Shown one piece after another: positions 10,652-21,364 of a stretch of 36,422 bases of DNA. Below the pieces are notes generated by a model that was not told the origin of the DNA, made no database searches, and was given only the letters and a program-made list of their open reading frames with translations. The position numbers were made by a program, and so were the translations under genes. This stretch comes from Dichomitus squalens LYAD-421 SS1 (Eukaryota; Basidiomycota; Agaricomycetes; Polyporales; Polyporaceae), in contig NW_006766953.1 in assembly GCF_000275845.1 (NCBI RefSeq), positions 1 through 36,422 on the forward strand, read 5' to 3'. Position 1 is the stretch's first letter. Each line of letters starts with the position of its first letter.

Positions 10652-12446
10652 TCATACGAGGTACTGCTTGAGCTTCTGCAGGCGTTCCACCGCGTGCTTC
10701 AGGGTGTCGAAATCCTTGCAGAACGCGAACCTGGCGTATGCTTCCCCAATGGAAGCATGCTCTTCGCAGTAGAACTAGGCACAAACGTGTGGTGAACATG
10801 TGTACGGGCTACTGTGACGTGAGGCATACCTCGCTGACAGGGATGGATGACACGCCGATTTCCATCGCAATGAACCAACATGCCCTAAATACGAACGAGA
10901 TTCAGCGGAAGATCATACGGGTGTAGAAGGGGGAGATGACTCACTTGAAATCACGACCCCTCCCGAGCACGCTCTCCGGGAATGGGTAATCGTCGGGCCA
11001 CTGCAAGTTGCTGATGTCCTGTGCCAAGCCAAGACTCAGCCGCTGGACGCACGACAAAGTCGGCTCATACGATACATACCAGCAACACGAAGTAGGTCCC
11101 TTGGGGGTTCGTGTACTTGACCCCCAGCTGGTCAAAGCCGGCCGTCAGGATGCGTCGACGCTCGGCGTATTCGTCCAATTGCTTCTTGAGGAAGCCGCGC
11201 TTGTTCGCCTGCTCGAGGCCGGCGGCAGACGCCTCCTGCAGGGGCGAGTTGCTGCAGAACACGATGCGCGTGGTGGCAGCGAGCGTGGGCTGGATGATCG
11301 AAGGGGGCCCGATGAGCCAGCCTACGCGCCACCCAGTCGCCGCGAACATCTCTGCGGAGAAGGAAAGGGGACGCGGTCAGCGCGCTCGGTGCGATGCTCG
11401 GTGTCGTCGGATAGGGGGAAATGACGTACTGCCTGCAGAGCCTACAGTGACCGTCCTGTCCCACATGCCGGGAAGGGTGGCGATGCGGACGTGCTCTTCG
11501 TTGTCGAACACGAGCGAGTCGTACTGAGATGTCAAGGTGCGTTATGAGCGATCCGGGAGTGCTCCGATGTCGTACAGAGGATGGTATACTCACGACCTCG
11601 TCGGACATCACGAGCAGGTTGTGCTCTTCTGCAATGGCCGCGATCTGTTCGAGCTCGTGCCTGGTGAAGACCTTGCCGACTGGGTTGTGAGGCGTGTTGA
11701 GAATGATCATTTTTGTGCGGGGGGTAACAGCACGCCTAGTGAAGGGATGAATACAACAGTCCCGACGCGATACGATAATGCATACCGGAGTTCATCGAAG
11801 TCGATGGACCACTCATGGCTGCTCTGTTTGCCGGCGGCGGTAGGAGGATGGAGGGGGACGTAGACGGGGACACCGCCGTTGAAGGTGACGGACGGGAGGT
11901 ACTGATCGAAGAACGGCTCGAACATGATGACCTCATCGCGATGCTCCAGGAAGGCGACGAAGACAGAGTACTGGCCTGGCGCCGGGCATCAGCAGACGAA
12001 GGCGTGCGGTGATCGACAGCGAGCTGCACTGAACCCACCTTCGTTCGCACCGCTCGTCACCAGGATCTCCGTGTCTGCGTTCAGCGTCCTCCCAAACTCC
12101 GGCTCGTAGTGCGCCTTGATCGCCTCCCGCAGCCGCGGACGGCCCTTCGGGTGCGAGTAGTGGTTCGTCGCGACCGTGTTCAACGCCTCCTCTGCCGCAC
12201 TCTTGATCCATTCCGGAGGCCCGAAGTTCATGTATCCCTGTCCGAGGTTGATGCAGTCCGCGGGGAGGTTAGCAGCACTTTGTGCAGGTGAGTCAGCCTG
12301 TCCCGTGCGGGTATCCCTATTGCCTGCACGCACTTGAAGATCGACCAGACGTCCTGAGCTAGCGCCCTCCCTTCACGAAGACGAGAAGAGAAGGGGATGA
12401 GCTGCGAGCGGTCCTTGCCGTTGGAGGTAGTACCGTTGATGGTCAT
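10652..12446 (-). CDS. BNA3: Kynurenine aminotransferase-like PLP enzyme (class I/II)
   Basis: Fold-type I aminotransferase of the kynurenine-oxoglutarate transaminase / cysteine-conjugate beta-lyase group, which converts kynurenine to kynurenic acid in tryptophan breakdown. About 450-460 residues in several exons. Visible motifs in order are DCINLGQGYMNFGPP, NHYSHPKGRPRLREA, VTSGANEG, PFFDQYLPS, LNTPHNPVGKVF, and SAGKMFAATGWRVGW with the PLP-binding Lys; then FCSNSPLQEA, NPQGTYFVLL and the C-terminal ARFAFCKD with the carboxylate-binding Arg. An intron falls right before the PLP lysine. The start at 12446 (MTINGTT) is preferred over an in-frame ATG at 12602 because a TATATAT box sits immediately upstream of the latter, so transcription probably starts downstream of it. 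If 12602 were used, the extra basic N-terminus could act as a mitochondrial presequence. Convergent with the helicase gene, 190 bp apart. Confidence 0.92.
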
Positions 12447-12604
12447 GGTGAACGGAAGTCCTGGAGGAGGAAGCGGGGTCACGGTCAGATGTCGGGCAAG
12501 ATGCGGAGACAATTTTCGTCCGTGCACTCGGGGAGCACTAGGGGTGGGACTCAGGCAGAATCGAGTCAGACACTTGTCTGGAGGGATCCCCGGCTTTTGC
12601 AAGG

Positions 12605-12611
12605 ATATATA
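12605..12611 (-). promoter_or_regulatory. TATA box of the aminotransferase gene
   Basis: TATATAT on the minus strand, about 160 bp upstream of the chosen start codon at 12446 and 3 bp upstream of the alternative ATG at 12602. Its position helps decide the start. Confidence 0.5.
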
Positions 12612-14400
12612 GGCAGGCCACAGACCGCCGACGAAAGGTTGATACGATAGTCCAGGGCGTCGTCGTCAGAGCCCGGAGGTCTCGCTTAGATCACTCAATC
12701 CCCGACCACCATCGCGTCAGCGCCTCGCAAGCTGTACCCGGTCACCGTTCATTCCGATGATCAGCTTTCGAGTTGGAGTCCGAGCCTCTCCTTACCTGCT
12801 CTCGAAGACTTCGAAACCTACTCTAAGCCCATCTTCAGCATACAATACAGGAGAGTCGAGAGCCTTAGATGTTGCGAGCGGTTGTCCGTCTGCAAACGCT
12901 TATGTAGCCACCCTCTCGAGAATGGTGCGACACTCATGATCAATACATTCGCTTTCTCCAGTGGTTTGTGTCACGTTCACTGGCGAACCGTGGGTCGTCG
13001 GCGACAGCCCCGCGGGGATAGCGAGGAGTGAGTGTACATGTACAGTCCGGGTGCTCTCCCAAGTGGTCCAATGCTTTGCCCACACTCGACGCGGCGGCAG
13101 GAAGCGGCAAAACCCCTACTTGGGCTTACGTCACGGCGACGAGGTAACCGGTTCAGCCTTCGACAGCTTTCTCCTCCCACCTCTCCCCCGCGGGCCGAGA
13201 AGCTACCGCAAGTTCTCCTTGAAAGATGTTTGCTGCGTGGCTGCATATGTTTCACCGCTCGTGCTGAACGGGTACCGGTCATATCCGGCGTAGCTCGTAG
13301 TTTTAATCAAGTCTACCATGCCGAACGTCCGAGTCCGCGGACGGAGGACTGATCAGCTCAGTGAGTGCCGCATCTCCCAGCAGGCGTAGACAATGCACTA
13401 AGGACCCAGCCGTCGTTGGTAGCGAGAAATTGGCATCTTCCGAGCTCTGACGAGTCCAGTTCCACACATCCCTATTTCCACGGCGAAGGATCTGCTGTAG
13501 CACATGGCGCTCCTGGTCCAAGAAGGTCTCTGTGACTTGGTTGGAACGTACGGCACTGCGTATTCGCTGGCCATTCTTGACTGATCCTTGGCCTTCTTCC
13601 CTTGATAGATACGCATGACTTGATTGGTCAGTATACGCAGCGGACGCGATTGGATGAGGAGTCGAGGTCCGCTGCCCGAAGCGGGTCCCTTAGGCCTCGG
13701 GAAGCGCATGGAGGCCGCCGCATTGTACGCCGTCACTTACGGCATCTATCTCTTCCTCCTCCTTGGACACGCCAGAGCAGATGTTTCCGGCCATGCTTGG
13801 GACATCATGGTTTAATTCTGCTACCCATGCGATCGTGGCGTCGTGCAAGGTTAATGTCGCGCTCTTCGATGTTCATTAGTATTTGACCGTGCGCTTTCTG
13901 CTCATGTCAGATGTTCTTCTGCACACTGTTTCAGACCACCAGAACGTTCTGGTTGAAAAATCATCCTTCGCGCCATTGGCCGCTTGTTTGGCGATAACGC
14001 CCTTCCGACGATTTCGATAGACTTGCGGACCGAATCTTAACCGTCGACTATCCGAGCCTCCGCCGCCGACAGGACCGGAGCCAAGCTCGGATTTGGTCAA
14101 TGCGGCATCAGTATTGTACGCTGCTTACGTTCCCGAACGCCCTCGAGGCACCAATGCACTTGCCCCACAGAAAATTCAATTGTCCCGAGCATTTCGAGAT
14201 GTTTACCCCGCATTCTCGACTAGCGCCGCCGCGGTCCTAATACAGGTGCAATGTATGGTATCTTGACGGTCATTCACCACAACGTTTGACAGCGGACACT
14301 GCGATCGCTTCTCAGAATAGGTACGATATGTTCCTTGTGGCCGATGTCAGACTATCACGCGGGTGCGTCGGGGCTTTCTGCTGGAAGCAGCGGTTGACCG
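12612..14400. other. Gene-poor spacer, about 1.8 kb
   Basis: No intact gene is visible here. Short open frames exist on both strands, but none splices into a recognisable protein. The left part is the upstream region of the aminotransferase and the right part contains the ferric reductase promoter. One weak membrane-protein-like fragment is listed separately at 13705-13870. Confidence 0.6.
13705..13870 (+). pseudogene. Possible decayed membrane-protein fragment
   Basis: The plus strand encodes MEAAALYAVTYGIYLFLLLG. About 60 nt further, in another frame, it encodes MLGTSWFNSATHAIVASCKV, ending at a stop. The pair loosely resembles the first two helices of multi-pass membrane proteins that are abundant in Agaricomycetes. 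The needed frame change and the lack of further exons suggest a relic. A chance match is quite possible. Confidence 0.2.
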
Positions 14401-14426
14401 AAGAGGTTGCTCGCCTGTGTACCTAG

Positions 14427-14443
14427 GTCAGATAATATAAATA
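14427..14443 (+). promoter_or_regulatory. TATA box abutted by an iron-type GATA site (ferric reductase promoter)
   Basis: TATAAATA at 14436-14443 lies about 70 bp upstream of the ATG at 14512, a good distance for the core promoter. Directly in front, GTCAGATAA at 14427-14435 matches eight of nine positions of ATCWGATAA, the site bound by the iron-responsive GATA repressors Urbs1 and SreA. The overlap with the core promoter suits repression in iron excess; that role is inferred. Confidence 0.5.
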
Positions 14444-14511
14444 CAATTCATATCCAGTCGCCACGACCTCAGCAAGAGACCCCTCGAGACGCGCTCGGCC
14501 CTCAGTCAACG

Positions 14512-16963
14512 ATGTCCTGGCCAACGTTCGACATGACTCTCCGCGCTCGCGGATTCAAGCCTACCGAGGCCGACATCCAGTTCAAGGTCGCTCAACAGAA
14601 GGCGGCGGTCGAGCGGATGTGGATGATCATTGCATCCATCCTCGCATTCCTTTTCGTCGTCCGTCTCCTCCGCCTCACTTTCTCGCTCCTCTTCCTCCGA
14701 CGCCCCGCCCCGACTGGAGAGTTCGACTCGACCGTCGAAAAGCTGGAGAAGGGTTCGTCTCCGGAATTGGTCCTCCCCGGGCGGACTGGCAAGGCTTCAT
14801 GGCGGCGCATCCCCGCGGCCATTGCATCCGGCTTCAGAATCATCGCCTTCCGTGTGCAGGTTCCGCTCGGCGTCGGAGGGGCGTCTTTTGCGGAGCTGTT
14901 CTTCATCCTCGGTTACATAGCAACCATGCTTGCGCTCACGTTCACGAACAGTACGTCTTCGTTTACACTGCACGTAAGCGCCGTTGACGTAAGCGCTGCG
15001 CATGTTAGCCATGGATGCGAGCTATTGGTTCTTCGAGGACCGTGGCGCGCATCTCGCGTCCTGTCAGCTCCCGTTCATTGTCGCACTGGCTGGAAAAAAT
15101 AACCTCATCTCTCGTAAGTGCTGCATCGTCTCTTATCGTCGGACTACTGATCGAAACGAGTACGGTAGTAATAACTGGCATCGGACACGAAAAGGTTCTC
15201 CCACAGTCACCTTGGGTTTGCTGAGCGAAGTTGACACGACTCTACAGTTGAACATACTTCATCGCGCAGCCGCCAGGACTTGCCTCATTCTCCTCTGGGT
15301 GCACGCTCTCAGTCGAGCCATCTCGGGGTGCGTGACATGACTGCTGTGATTATGATTGCGACTGACCACTTACCGACATCTCCACAGCCTGCCCCCGTCT
15401 CACGATTTTAGCCATGGGTGGATGCGCTGGGGCGCTGTGGGCTTGACGGCATTCACTCTGTTGACAGTCCTGTCGGTCCGCTTCATCCGAAACGCGCTAT
15501 TTGAGTTCTTCCTACTGTCCCACATCGCTCTTGTAGGGTAAGTATCATGTGTATCAACCTCCGCCAGTTGATACTGATTCTTCTGTGTCCATCTTGCTCA
15601 GAATCTTCATCGTTGGCGGTTATCTTCATGCACGGGCAGTCGAGTACGTCCTTCTATCTTATCGTCGCATATGCTCATGTCAAAGTAAGCTGGACTAACG
15701 TTGGCTCTACTCTCCGCAGCTACGGCGATTACTTCTGGCCCGCGTTGGTCGTATGGGCCTTCGACCGCGTCCTGCGCACTGCTCGGCTAATCTGGAACAA
15801 CAGAGGCCGGGGTGGCACGCGGCACGGGTATGGCTCCGCAACCGTCGAGCTTGTTTCCTCGGACACGATCCGCATGACTCTCCGTCGCAAGATGAACTGG
15901 CGTCCGGGCCAGCACGCCTATGTCATCCTGCCCACCGTCAGCGGGATGCCGAGCGAGGCACACCCCTTCACAATCGCGAGCATCCCCCAGTCGCTGCACG
16001 GCAACGATGGCAATGTAGAGAAGGACGTGGTGTTCCTTATCCGCGGCCGGACGGGCTTCACGGGTCGTCTTCGGGAGTTTGCGTCCAGGAATGGCGTCTG
16101 TCGCGTGCCGGCGTTCGTCGATGGGCCTTATGGGTGCCCGCCGGATCTGACGAAGTTCTCGACGTGCATCCTTATCGCTGGTGCGTACGCTCTATCGGCC
16201 CCGCGTCCCATATAGGCTTGGCTTACGATGACGTGTCAAGGTGGTTCTGGCGTGTCTTACACTCTGCCGCTCCTATTGGACCTTGTGCGGTACGTCATGC
16301 TCCTCCTTCCACGGCATAGCATCATATGCAAAACTCATCCGAACCTTTTCCTAGCCGCGCGCGACATGGGAACACGCACGTCCGCCGCGTGATCTTCATA
16401 TGGGCCGTCCGCGAGTCAGGTATGTTTCCGTCGCAGTTCCACTCTACGCATCGCTTCTCACGGAGACGGCCTCCGCAACGCAGACCACCTCAGCTGGATC
16501 TCCAAGAGTCTGTGCGAGGCCTCGGCTGCCGCGCGATCGACATCGCTCGCGGTGGAGCCGACGGTGTACATCACGGGACCCACTTGTACCATCCCGCAGA
16601 TACCGGGTACCGCATACGATGGCTCGTCCACCAACTCGGAAACTGGGGAGGTGGTCGACAAGGAGCTTCCTGTTTACTCCTCACTTAAGATCATCCACGG
16701 GAAACCCAGTATCCGCCGGATCCTCCAGGAGGGCGTCGATGGCTCCTCGGGCCCCGTCTCGGTCGATGGTGCGTGCTCCCTGTCTGGCCATTGTCGGGGG
16801 ACGTTGTTCGCTAAAACAAGCTTTTTCTGCAGTATCTGGTCCTACGTCTCTCACAACGTCGGTGTCTCGCGCACTGGCTTCTAAGCTCGCCAGTCCCGCG
16901 AGCGTTTTGAAAGGTGCACCGTCCGTCACCTTGCACGTCGAAACCTTCGGAATGTCGAGATGA
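14512..16963 (+). CDS. Ferric-chelate reductase, transmembrane (FRE family)
   Basis: Plasma-membrane flavocytochrome that passes electrons from NADPH through FAD and two hemes to extracellular ferric iron. Roughly 600 residues over several exons. After a short N-terminus and a first helix (WMIIASILAFLFVVRLLRL), the ferric reductase core follows. Two H-x13-H heme pairs are seen after splicing: HRAAARTCLILLWVH near 15250-15300, and HIALVGIFIVGGYLH across the intron at about 15540-15600. The FAD-binding domain carries HPFTIAS (15961-15980), the NADPH site reads GGSGVSYTLPLL across an intron near 16180-16240, and VIFIWAVRE follows at about 16390. The protein ends GMSR at 16963. The ATG at 14512 was chosen over an in-frame ATG at 14407 because the TATA box lies between them. 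No ferroxidase or permease partner is visible in the window. Confidence 0.93.
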
Positions 16964-17345
16964 TAGGCTACGCGGGATCAGCGCTTATTCTCTCGCGCGG
17001 TTTGCCTTAGGAAATGAATCCTCATGATACTTACAACTCTATAGACACTCATTGTGTTCCAATAGTCTTGTCATTGTGTAGCAATTGCACCTGTATAGAG
17101 AGGGCGCCTCTACAATTAAGTACGAGTCAAGAGACGCTCTTCCATCATTTCATTATCCGAGGTGGCGGTCATGTGACGCAATAGCGAGTAAGTACTAGTC
17201 CCGAACTTTTTGCCGAAGCAGCCTCGAGGACGCCCTCTGCGCCGATTCTTCGCTGTCTTCGAGTCTTTGCTATATGAGCGGCGGCTCACTGCACCCTTCG
17301 TCCCACCTGAGTACTATCGAAGAGTAAGTTGTAGTCCGCCAGCTC
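16964..17345. other. Spacer between ferric reductase and ankyrin gene
   Basis: About 380 bp with no coding signal. It should hold the 3' end of the ferric reductase transcript and the promoter of the ankyrin gene. A weak TATA-like CTATATG lies near 17269-17275, about 75 bp upstream of the ATG at 17346. Confidence 0.6.
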
Positions 17346-19805
17346 ATGTCCGAGCCGAAACGCTGGAACCAATGCCCGCATGCTCATATTCATCCCCCGC
17401 ATCGCAGAGTCGCCAGTTCCACGCCGTCACCTGTTTCGGATTCGCCACCCATGCACGACGACTCGGACGAGGAAGAGTTTGTGTATCCTGGCACCGAGGC
17501 CGACGAAACTCCTGCCAGCGCGCCGGACCCGGAGCAAGAGTCCGATTCGACCTTCGAGTATCAGCCTCTGCAGGAGCCAGAGTCGTCACAAGAGTCTTTA
17601 CACGTATCTCCGCCTCCCTGTGCCGATACGCCCACGCCAGAGCCTCTCGTCCAGGCGCAGCCCGTACAAGCTCCCTCCCTCGTACCATCCAAGCGCCACC
17701 CCTCTCCCGCCCAGCTCGAAGCGCTACACGCGGCAGCCGCCTCGGGCGACCTCCGACGCGTCCAGACGGAATTCAGGAAGACAGTACGCGCGGATGACGT
17801 GGAGCCGTTTGAACTGGCGAACGACGCTTCGCCGAGGACGGGCCTGACGGCGCTGCACGCGGCCGCAAGCAGAGGATGGCTGGACATCGTGAAGTGGCGT
17901 ACGTGTTTCACGGCATTCTTACGTGTTTCGACGCGTCTGAGCTCTTCGTGAAGTCGTGGAGGAATGTGGTGCTATTCCCGATATTGAAGACAAGGAGGGC
18001 GAGGTAGGTCCGAGGGCTGCTGGTGCCATTTCGAGAGCGTGGGTCAGTGTCTGACCAATGCCTCATATGGCTGTCTCCAGACCGCGTTGCACAAGGCTGC
18101 CCTGAACGGACACCTCAGCGTAATCACGTATCTGCTACCGGAGAAGGCAGACGTGCATGTCAAGGATGCGGATGGATGGACTGCGTTGCATAACGCGTGC
18201 TCCAAGGTGCGATGACATTTACATCCTAAGTTAGCGATCTATGCTGAGATGCATCAGGGTTACTTGGACATCGTCCGCTGGCTCTGCGAGAGAGGAGGTG
18301 CTACTTCTGAAATCGAAGGAGCGCCGGGTGTGGATGTCCGGAGCAAGGGCGGATGGACGCCTCTGAGTGAGTCACCCGGAAGTTGTGTGCCCCGTTCATG
18401 TGGAGTGCTCACGTGTGCATTAAGTGAACGCTGCATCAAAAGGACATTTGCCCATTGTTCTTTACCTTCTGACAAAACAGCAAGCCGACCCACTAGTCCG
18501 GAATAATTGGGGAGAGACTGCGTACGATGTTGCTGCAGCCGTCTTCGAAATCTGGGTCTGTGAGGTAAGCACCCGATGGTATGAAACTCTTCAGGGCACA
18601 ACTGGATCTGCTCGCAGGTCCTCCAGCGATTTGAATCAGAGAAGTGGCGCGATTCGAGCGTTGCTTACAACCCATTGGGGGTACACACGACTGTTCCCTT
18701 GATACTGTACGAAAATCAGCGACTCGATGTTCGTCTGAAGACGCTAGCGGTTTCGGGCGGTCGTCCCAGGTTCTCAGCTTCTGGGCTGGGTCGCCGCGGA
18801 CGGCAGCCGCCATTTGAGCTCGTCCTCCCCGTCGCCTCCGAGACAAGCGGGAAGAAGATTGGCGCGTGGCGTAGCGACGTGCAACTTCCCCTGCGTGAGG
18901 ACCCTTTCACTCTGCCGAAGCCAGGCTCATCGCGAGAGGGAGCGGAGCGTAGTCATTTCTGGCTGTAAGTATGACCTCTCTGGGAGTTCTATCCGAGTAG
19001 TTGCTGATTAATACACAGGTCTGATTGGACGTTAGACGTTACCCCTCCTGGTGTCGACGCTCAAGAAGGTTGGCAGTATGCCCATTCGTTCTCTGATCCA
19101 GACGACCAGTGGGTTGCCGAGCCGCCTGCGCAGCTCGAACGTCTGCTCAACGGTAGTGGCGCAGTTGCGGTTGGTTTAGGGGGCGGAGGCTCTCGCAGCC
19201 GAAGCAGTAGCCACGGGAGCACTAGCACTAGCACGCACGCACCACAGTCGTGGGTGCGCCGCCGCCGGTGGGTGCGTGTAATGCGGCGGAGACTCGATAT
19301 ACCTCCGCTACCGTTCCTCCTGCCTGATGGCGCCATGTACCATCTGGCGGATGGACAGCTTATACCCTATGTTGAGCACGAAGATGGCGTCAGTGACTTC
19401 GGTGGCAGCGATGGACAGGAGATGAGCGCGATGCCGGCTTCGGGACTGGGTTCGCAGGACTATGTCGCGCGGGCGAGGTACTTGGTCGGTACGCCGCATC
19501 CGGATGACGACGACATGAGCTCTGCGTTAGAGGCGAGACGGATGATTGCGAAGCTCGAGCGTGCTACGACAGAGCTTCGACAAGGTCTCCTTGGTGAGTG
19601 AATTAATGACAGGTTGCAATAGTCTTACATTGACGGTAGACAAGGTGATGACGATAACGAGCGCAAGATCCAGGCTGAGGTTCTTCTGAACGCCTACAAC
19701 CGGGAGTTGGAACGGAGACGACTTGCTGCCGGTGCGCAAGGGCTGCTCATCTCTGGCGACGGTGAGCCCATCTTTCTACACGGATCACTCTCGGTTCCTC
19801 AATGA
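17346..19805 (+). CDS. Ankyrin-repeat and DysF (peroxin/ferlin) domain protein, possibly fused to the FYVE-RING part
   Basis: The N-terminal 120 residues are acidic and proline-rich, with DSDEEEFVYPG. Ankyrin repeats follow through several short introns: TGLTALHAAASRGWLDIVKWL, EGETALHKAALNGHLSVITYL, DGWTALHNACSKGYLDIVRWL, GWTPL..NAASKGHLPIVLYL and NNWGETAYDVA. Next comes a DysF-like region with FELVLPVAS, SDWTLDVTPPGVDAQEGWQYA and SWVRRRRWVRVMRRR, a pattern known from peroxins and dysferlin. A Glu/Arg-rich helix closes the part (LNAYNRELERRRLAAGAQGL). If the intron 19762-19814 is removed, the frame runs on into the FYVE-RING segment, giving one protein of about 1,000 residues. If it is kept, translation stops at TGA 19803-19805. 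Likely a membrane-associated adaptor; the binding partner is unknown. Confidence 0.8.
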
Positions 19806-20937
19806 GCATGGTAGACTATATCGATCTCGACGACGATGACGATGAAGAGGAGTTCATTTACCCAGGAGTTTCTCCTATAGAAACCACTCGCGCACCGTCG
19901 ATACGTTCGACGACCACCGACTACTTCGGTCGCGCCACTAGCTCTAGAGGGCCCACAGATCTTACGCCGCATCTGTCACAGGCTCCGGAGTTCCGTGTGC
20001 CCACCCACGAAGCTCCCCAGAAGGTGCTCACGCCGCGATGGTCAACGCCTTCCCCTCATCAGCTTCACGCAACGTGGGAACGAGATGATCAGGTGTCGGA
20101 GTGTCGTGAATGCCGTCGTCGCTTCAACTTCCTGAATCGAAGAGTGAGCCGCCTCCTGATATGCAAGCTCTTGTACTAATCATTTGTGCTTGTAGCATGT
20201 ACGTTGAGCCCCGGCCAGAGCCTTCTGTTCCTCTACTCACATCCCCTCTAGCATTGTCGTCGCTGTGGACGTATCTTCTGTGACCGCTGTTCGTCGCAAA
20301 GGGTCCTTCTCGATCCCTCCGACATCGTACACGACCCATCGTTCCCGGAGGCTCCTCCATCGGCAACCCAGCAACGTGTTTGTCTCAACTGCTACGAGGA
20401 AGTCACGGCCACAGTTCCCAACGGCTTGGCGGCGTCACGCACGACGTCTTTGGAGAGGATATTCATCGATCAGAGGCGACTCAACATACCGAGCCCTACT
20501 CGCGCCCAGTCCAGCTCGCAGCTGAGCGACCTTGCTGAGTAAGTGCACTCCTTCATTACTACACAAGCCTCCCATTAACAGTGCTCGTAGATGTCCCGTC
20601 TGCCAGCTTGCACTGTCTGATCTAGGCCCTCCTTACGCCCAGGAATCACATGTGAAGAATTGTCTGGAGGGCGGTACGGGCAAGCCCCCTCAGACCGCAA
20701 AGTACCTTGTGTACAAGCTTCCGGCGGAGAGCGCCCTCATTGGAACGGAATGTGTCATCTGCTTGGAGGAGTTTGTCAAGGGATCCACGGTGGCACGACT
20801 GAGCTGCTTGTGCAGTTTCCATAACGGTGACATCTCCCATAGCCACGTTGGCCCGCATTTACTCACGCTGTATTCCTTCAGCTTGCTTGTCGTCATGGCT
20901 GCAGCGCGGACGGAGCTGCCCGGTCCACGCTCGTTGA
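19802..20937 (+). CDS. FYVE zinc finger - RING E3 ligase segment (Pib1-like)
   Basis: The segment begins with an acidic stretch containing DDDDDEEEFIYPG, then a linker. A FYVE finger follows with CRECRRRFNFLNRRHHCRRC, GRIFCDRCSS and, further on, VCLNCYEE; the RRHHCRRCG core binds phosphatidylinositol 3-phosphate on endosomes and vacuoles. After a linker with a C-x2-C..H-x3-C finger (RRCPVCQLALSDLG..HVKNC), the protein ends in a RING of the Pib1 type: CVICLEEF, LSCLCSFHNACLSSWL and GRSCPVHAR, with an intron inside FHN/A. The stop is TGA 20935-20937. It can start at its own ATG 19802 or be joined by splicing (exon from 19815) to the ankyrin-DysF part. The likely role is ubiquitylation of endosomal or vacuolar membrane cargo. 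A palindromic element begins two bases after the stop codon. Confidence 0.85.
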
Positions 20938-21121
20938 TACAGGCAAAGGACGTCGAAATGGACAGCGAGATCCAAACAGACACTGCCTGCCTGTTCTGGT
21001 ATTCAGGCGCCCGTCAAGCGCTCGTTGCCTGCGCGCAACCGCAGCCAAATGGGCGCCTGAGTACCAAAACAGGTAGTATCCATTTGGACCTCGCTGTCCA
21101 TTTCAACGTCATTTGCCTGTA
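20938..21121. mobile_element. 180-bp palindromic MITE-like element with TA target duplication
   Basis: The element spans 20940-21119 and begins CAGGCAAA and ends TTTGCCTG. It is flanked by TA at 20938-20939 and TA at 21120-21121. Including the flanking ATA/TAT, the outer arms (20937-21012 and 21051-21122) match at 63 of 72 aligned positions with one 4-nt gap. The central 38 bp can fold further (GTTGC pairs with GCAAC). TA duplication with long inverted repeats fits non-autonomous Tc1/mariner-type elements. No transposase is encoded. It lies in the 3' untranslated region of the FYVE-RING gene and could form a long RNA hairpin. Eight of nine mismatches are transitions. Confidence 0.8.
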
Positions 21122-21364
21122 TATAGGGCGGATCAGCACAGATCATACTGGAGCCGTTGTCGCCCAGCGGAATAGTTTTGAAAAGCGCTGTAAGGAATGA
21201 TTTGAGGCACTATTCAGACTCATTTGCACGAGTCAGGATTACGATACCCGTGTTACTACTGCTTATATGCTATCTTTCCGATGCACCTGGATACTTTGGT
21301 CTACTGCTACAGATTAGTCGCTACATCGCATATAAGATACATCACACCGCAATGCGGACGTCTA
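21122..21364. other. Spacer between convergent genes
   Basis: About 240 bp of AT-richer sequence between the palindromic element and the 3' end of the minus-strand gene at 21365. No coding or structured signal is seen. Confidence 0.6.

Noticed and set aside
12444..12602. Upstream ATG at 12602 as start of the aminotransferase
   Set aside because: A TATATAT box lies 3 bp upstream of it, so mRNAs probably begin downstream. The ATG at 12446 gives the expected N-terminus. An alternative long isoform is not excluded.
13398..13736. Minus-strand frame beginning with a Pro-rich stretch that recalls P450 N-termini
   Set aside because: No other P450 motif (ExxR, heme-binding Cys) can be found on either strand nearby.
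19802..19805. Reading the ATGA overlap as a prokaryotic-style operon
   Set aside because: Both flanking ORFs are spliced eukaryotic genes and the overlap lies inside a consensus intron. Bacterial origin is not supported.
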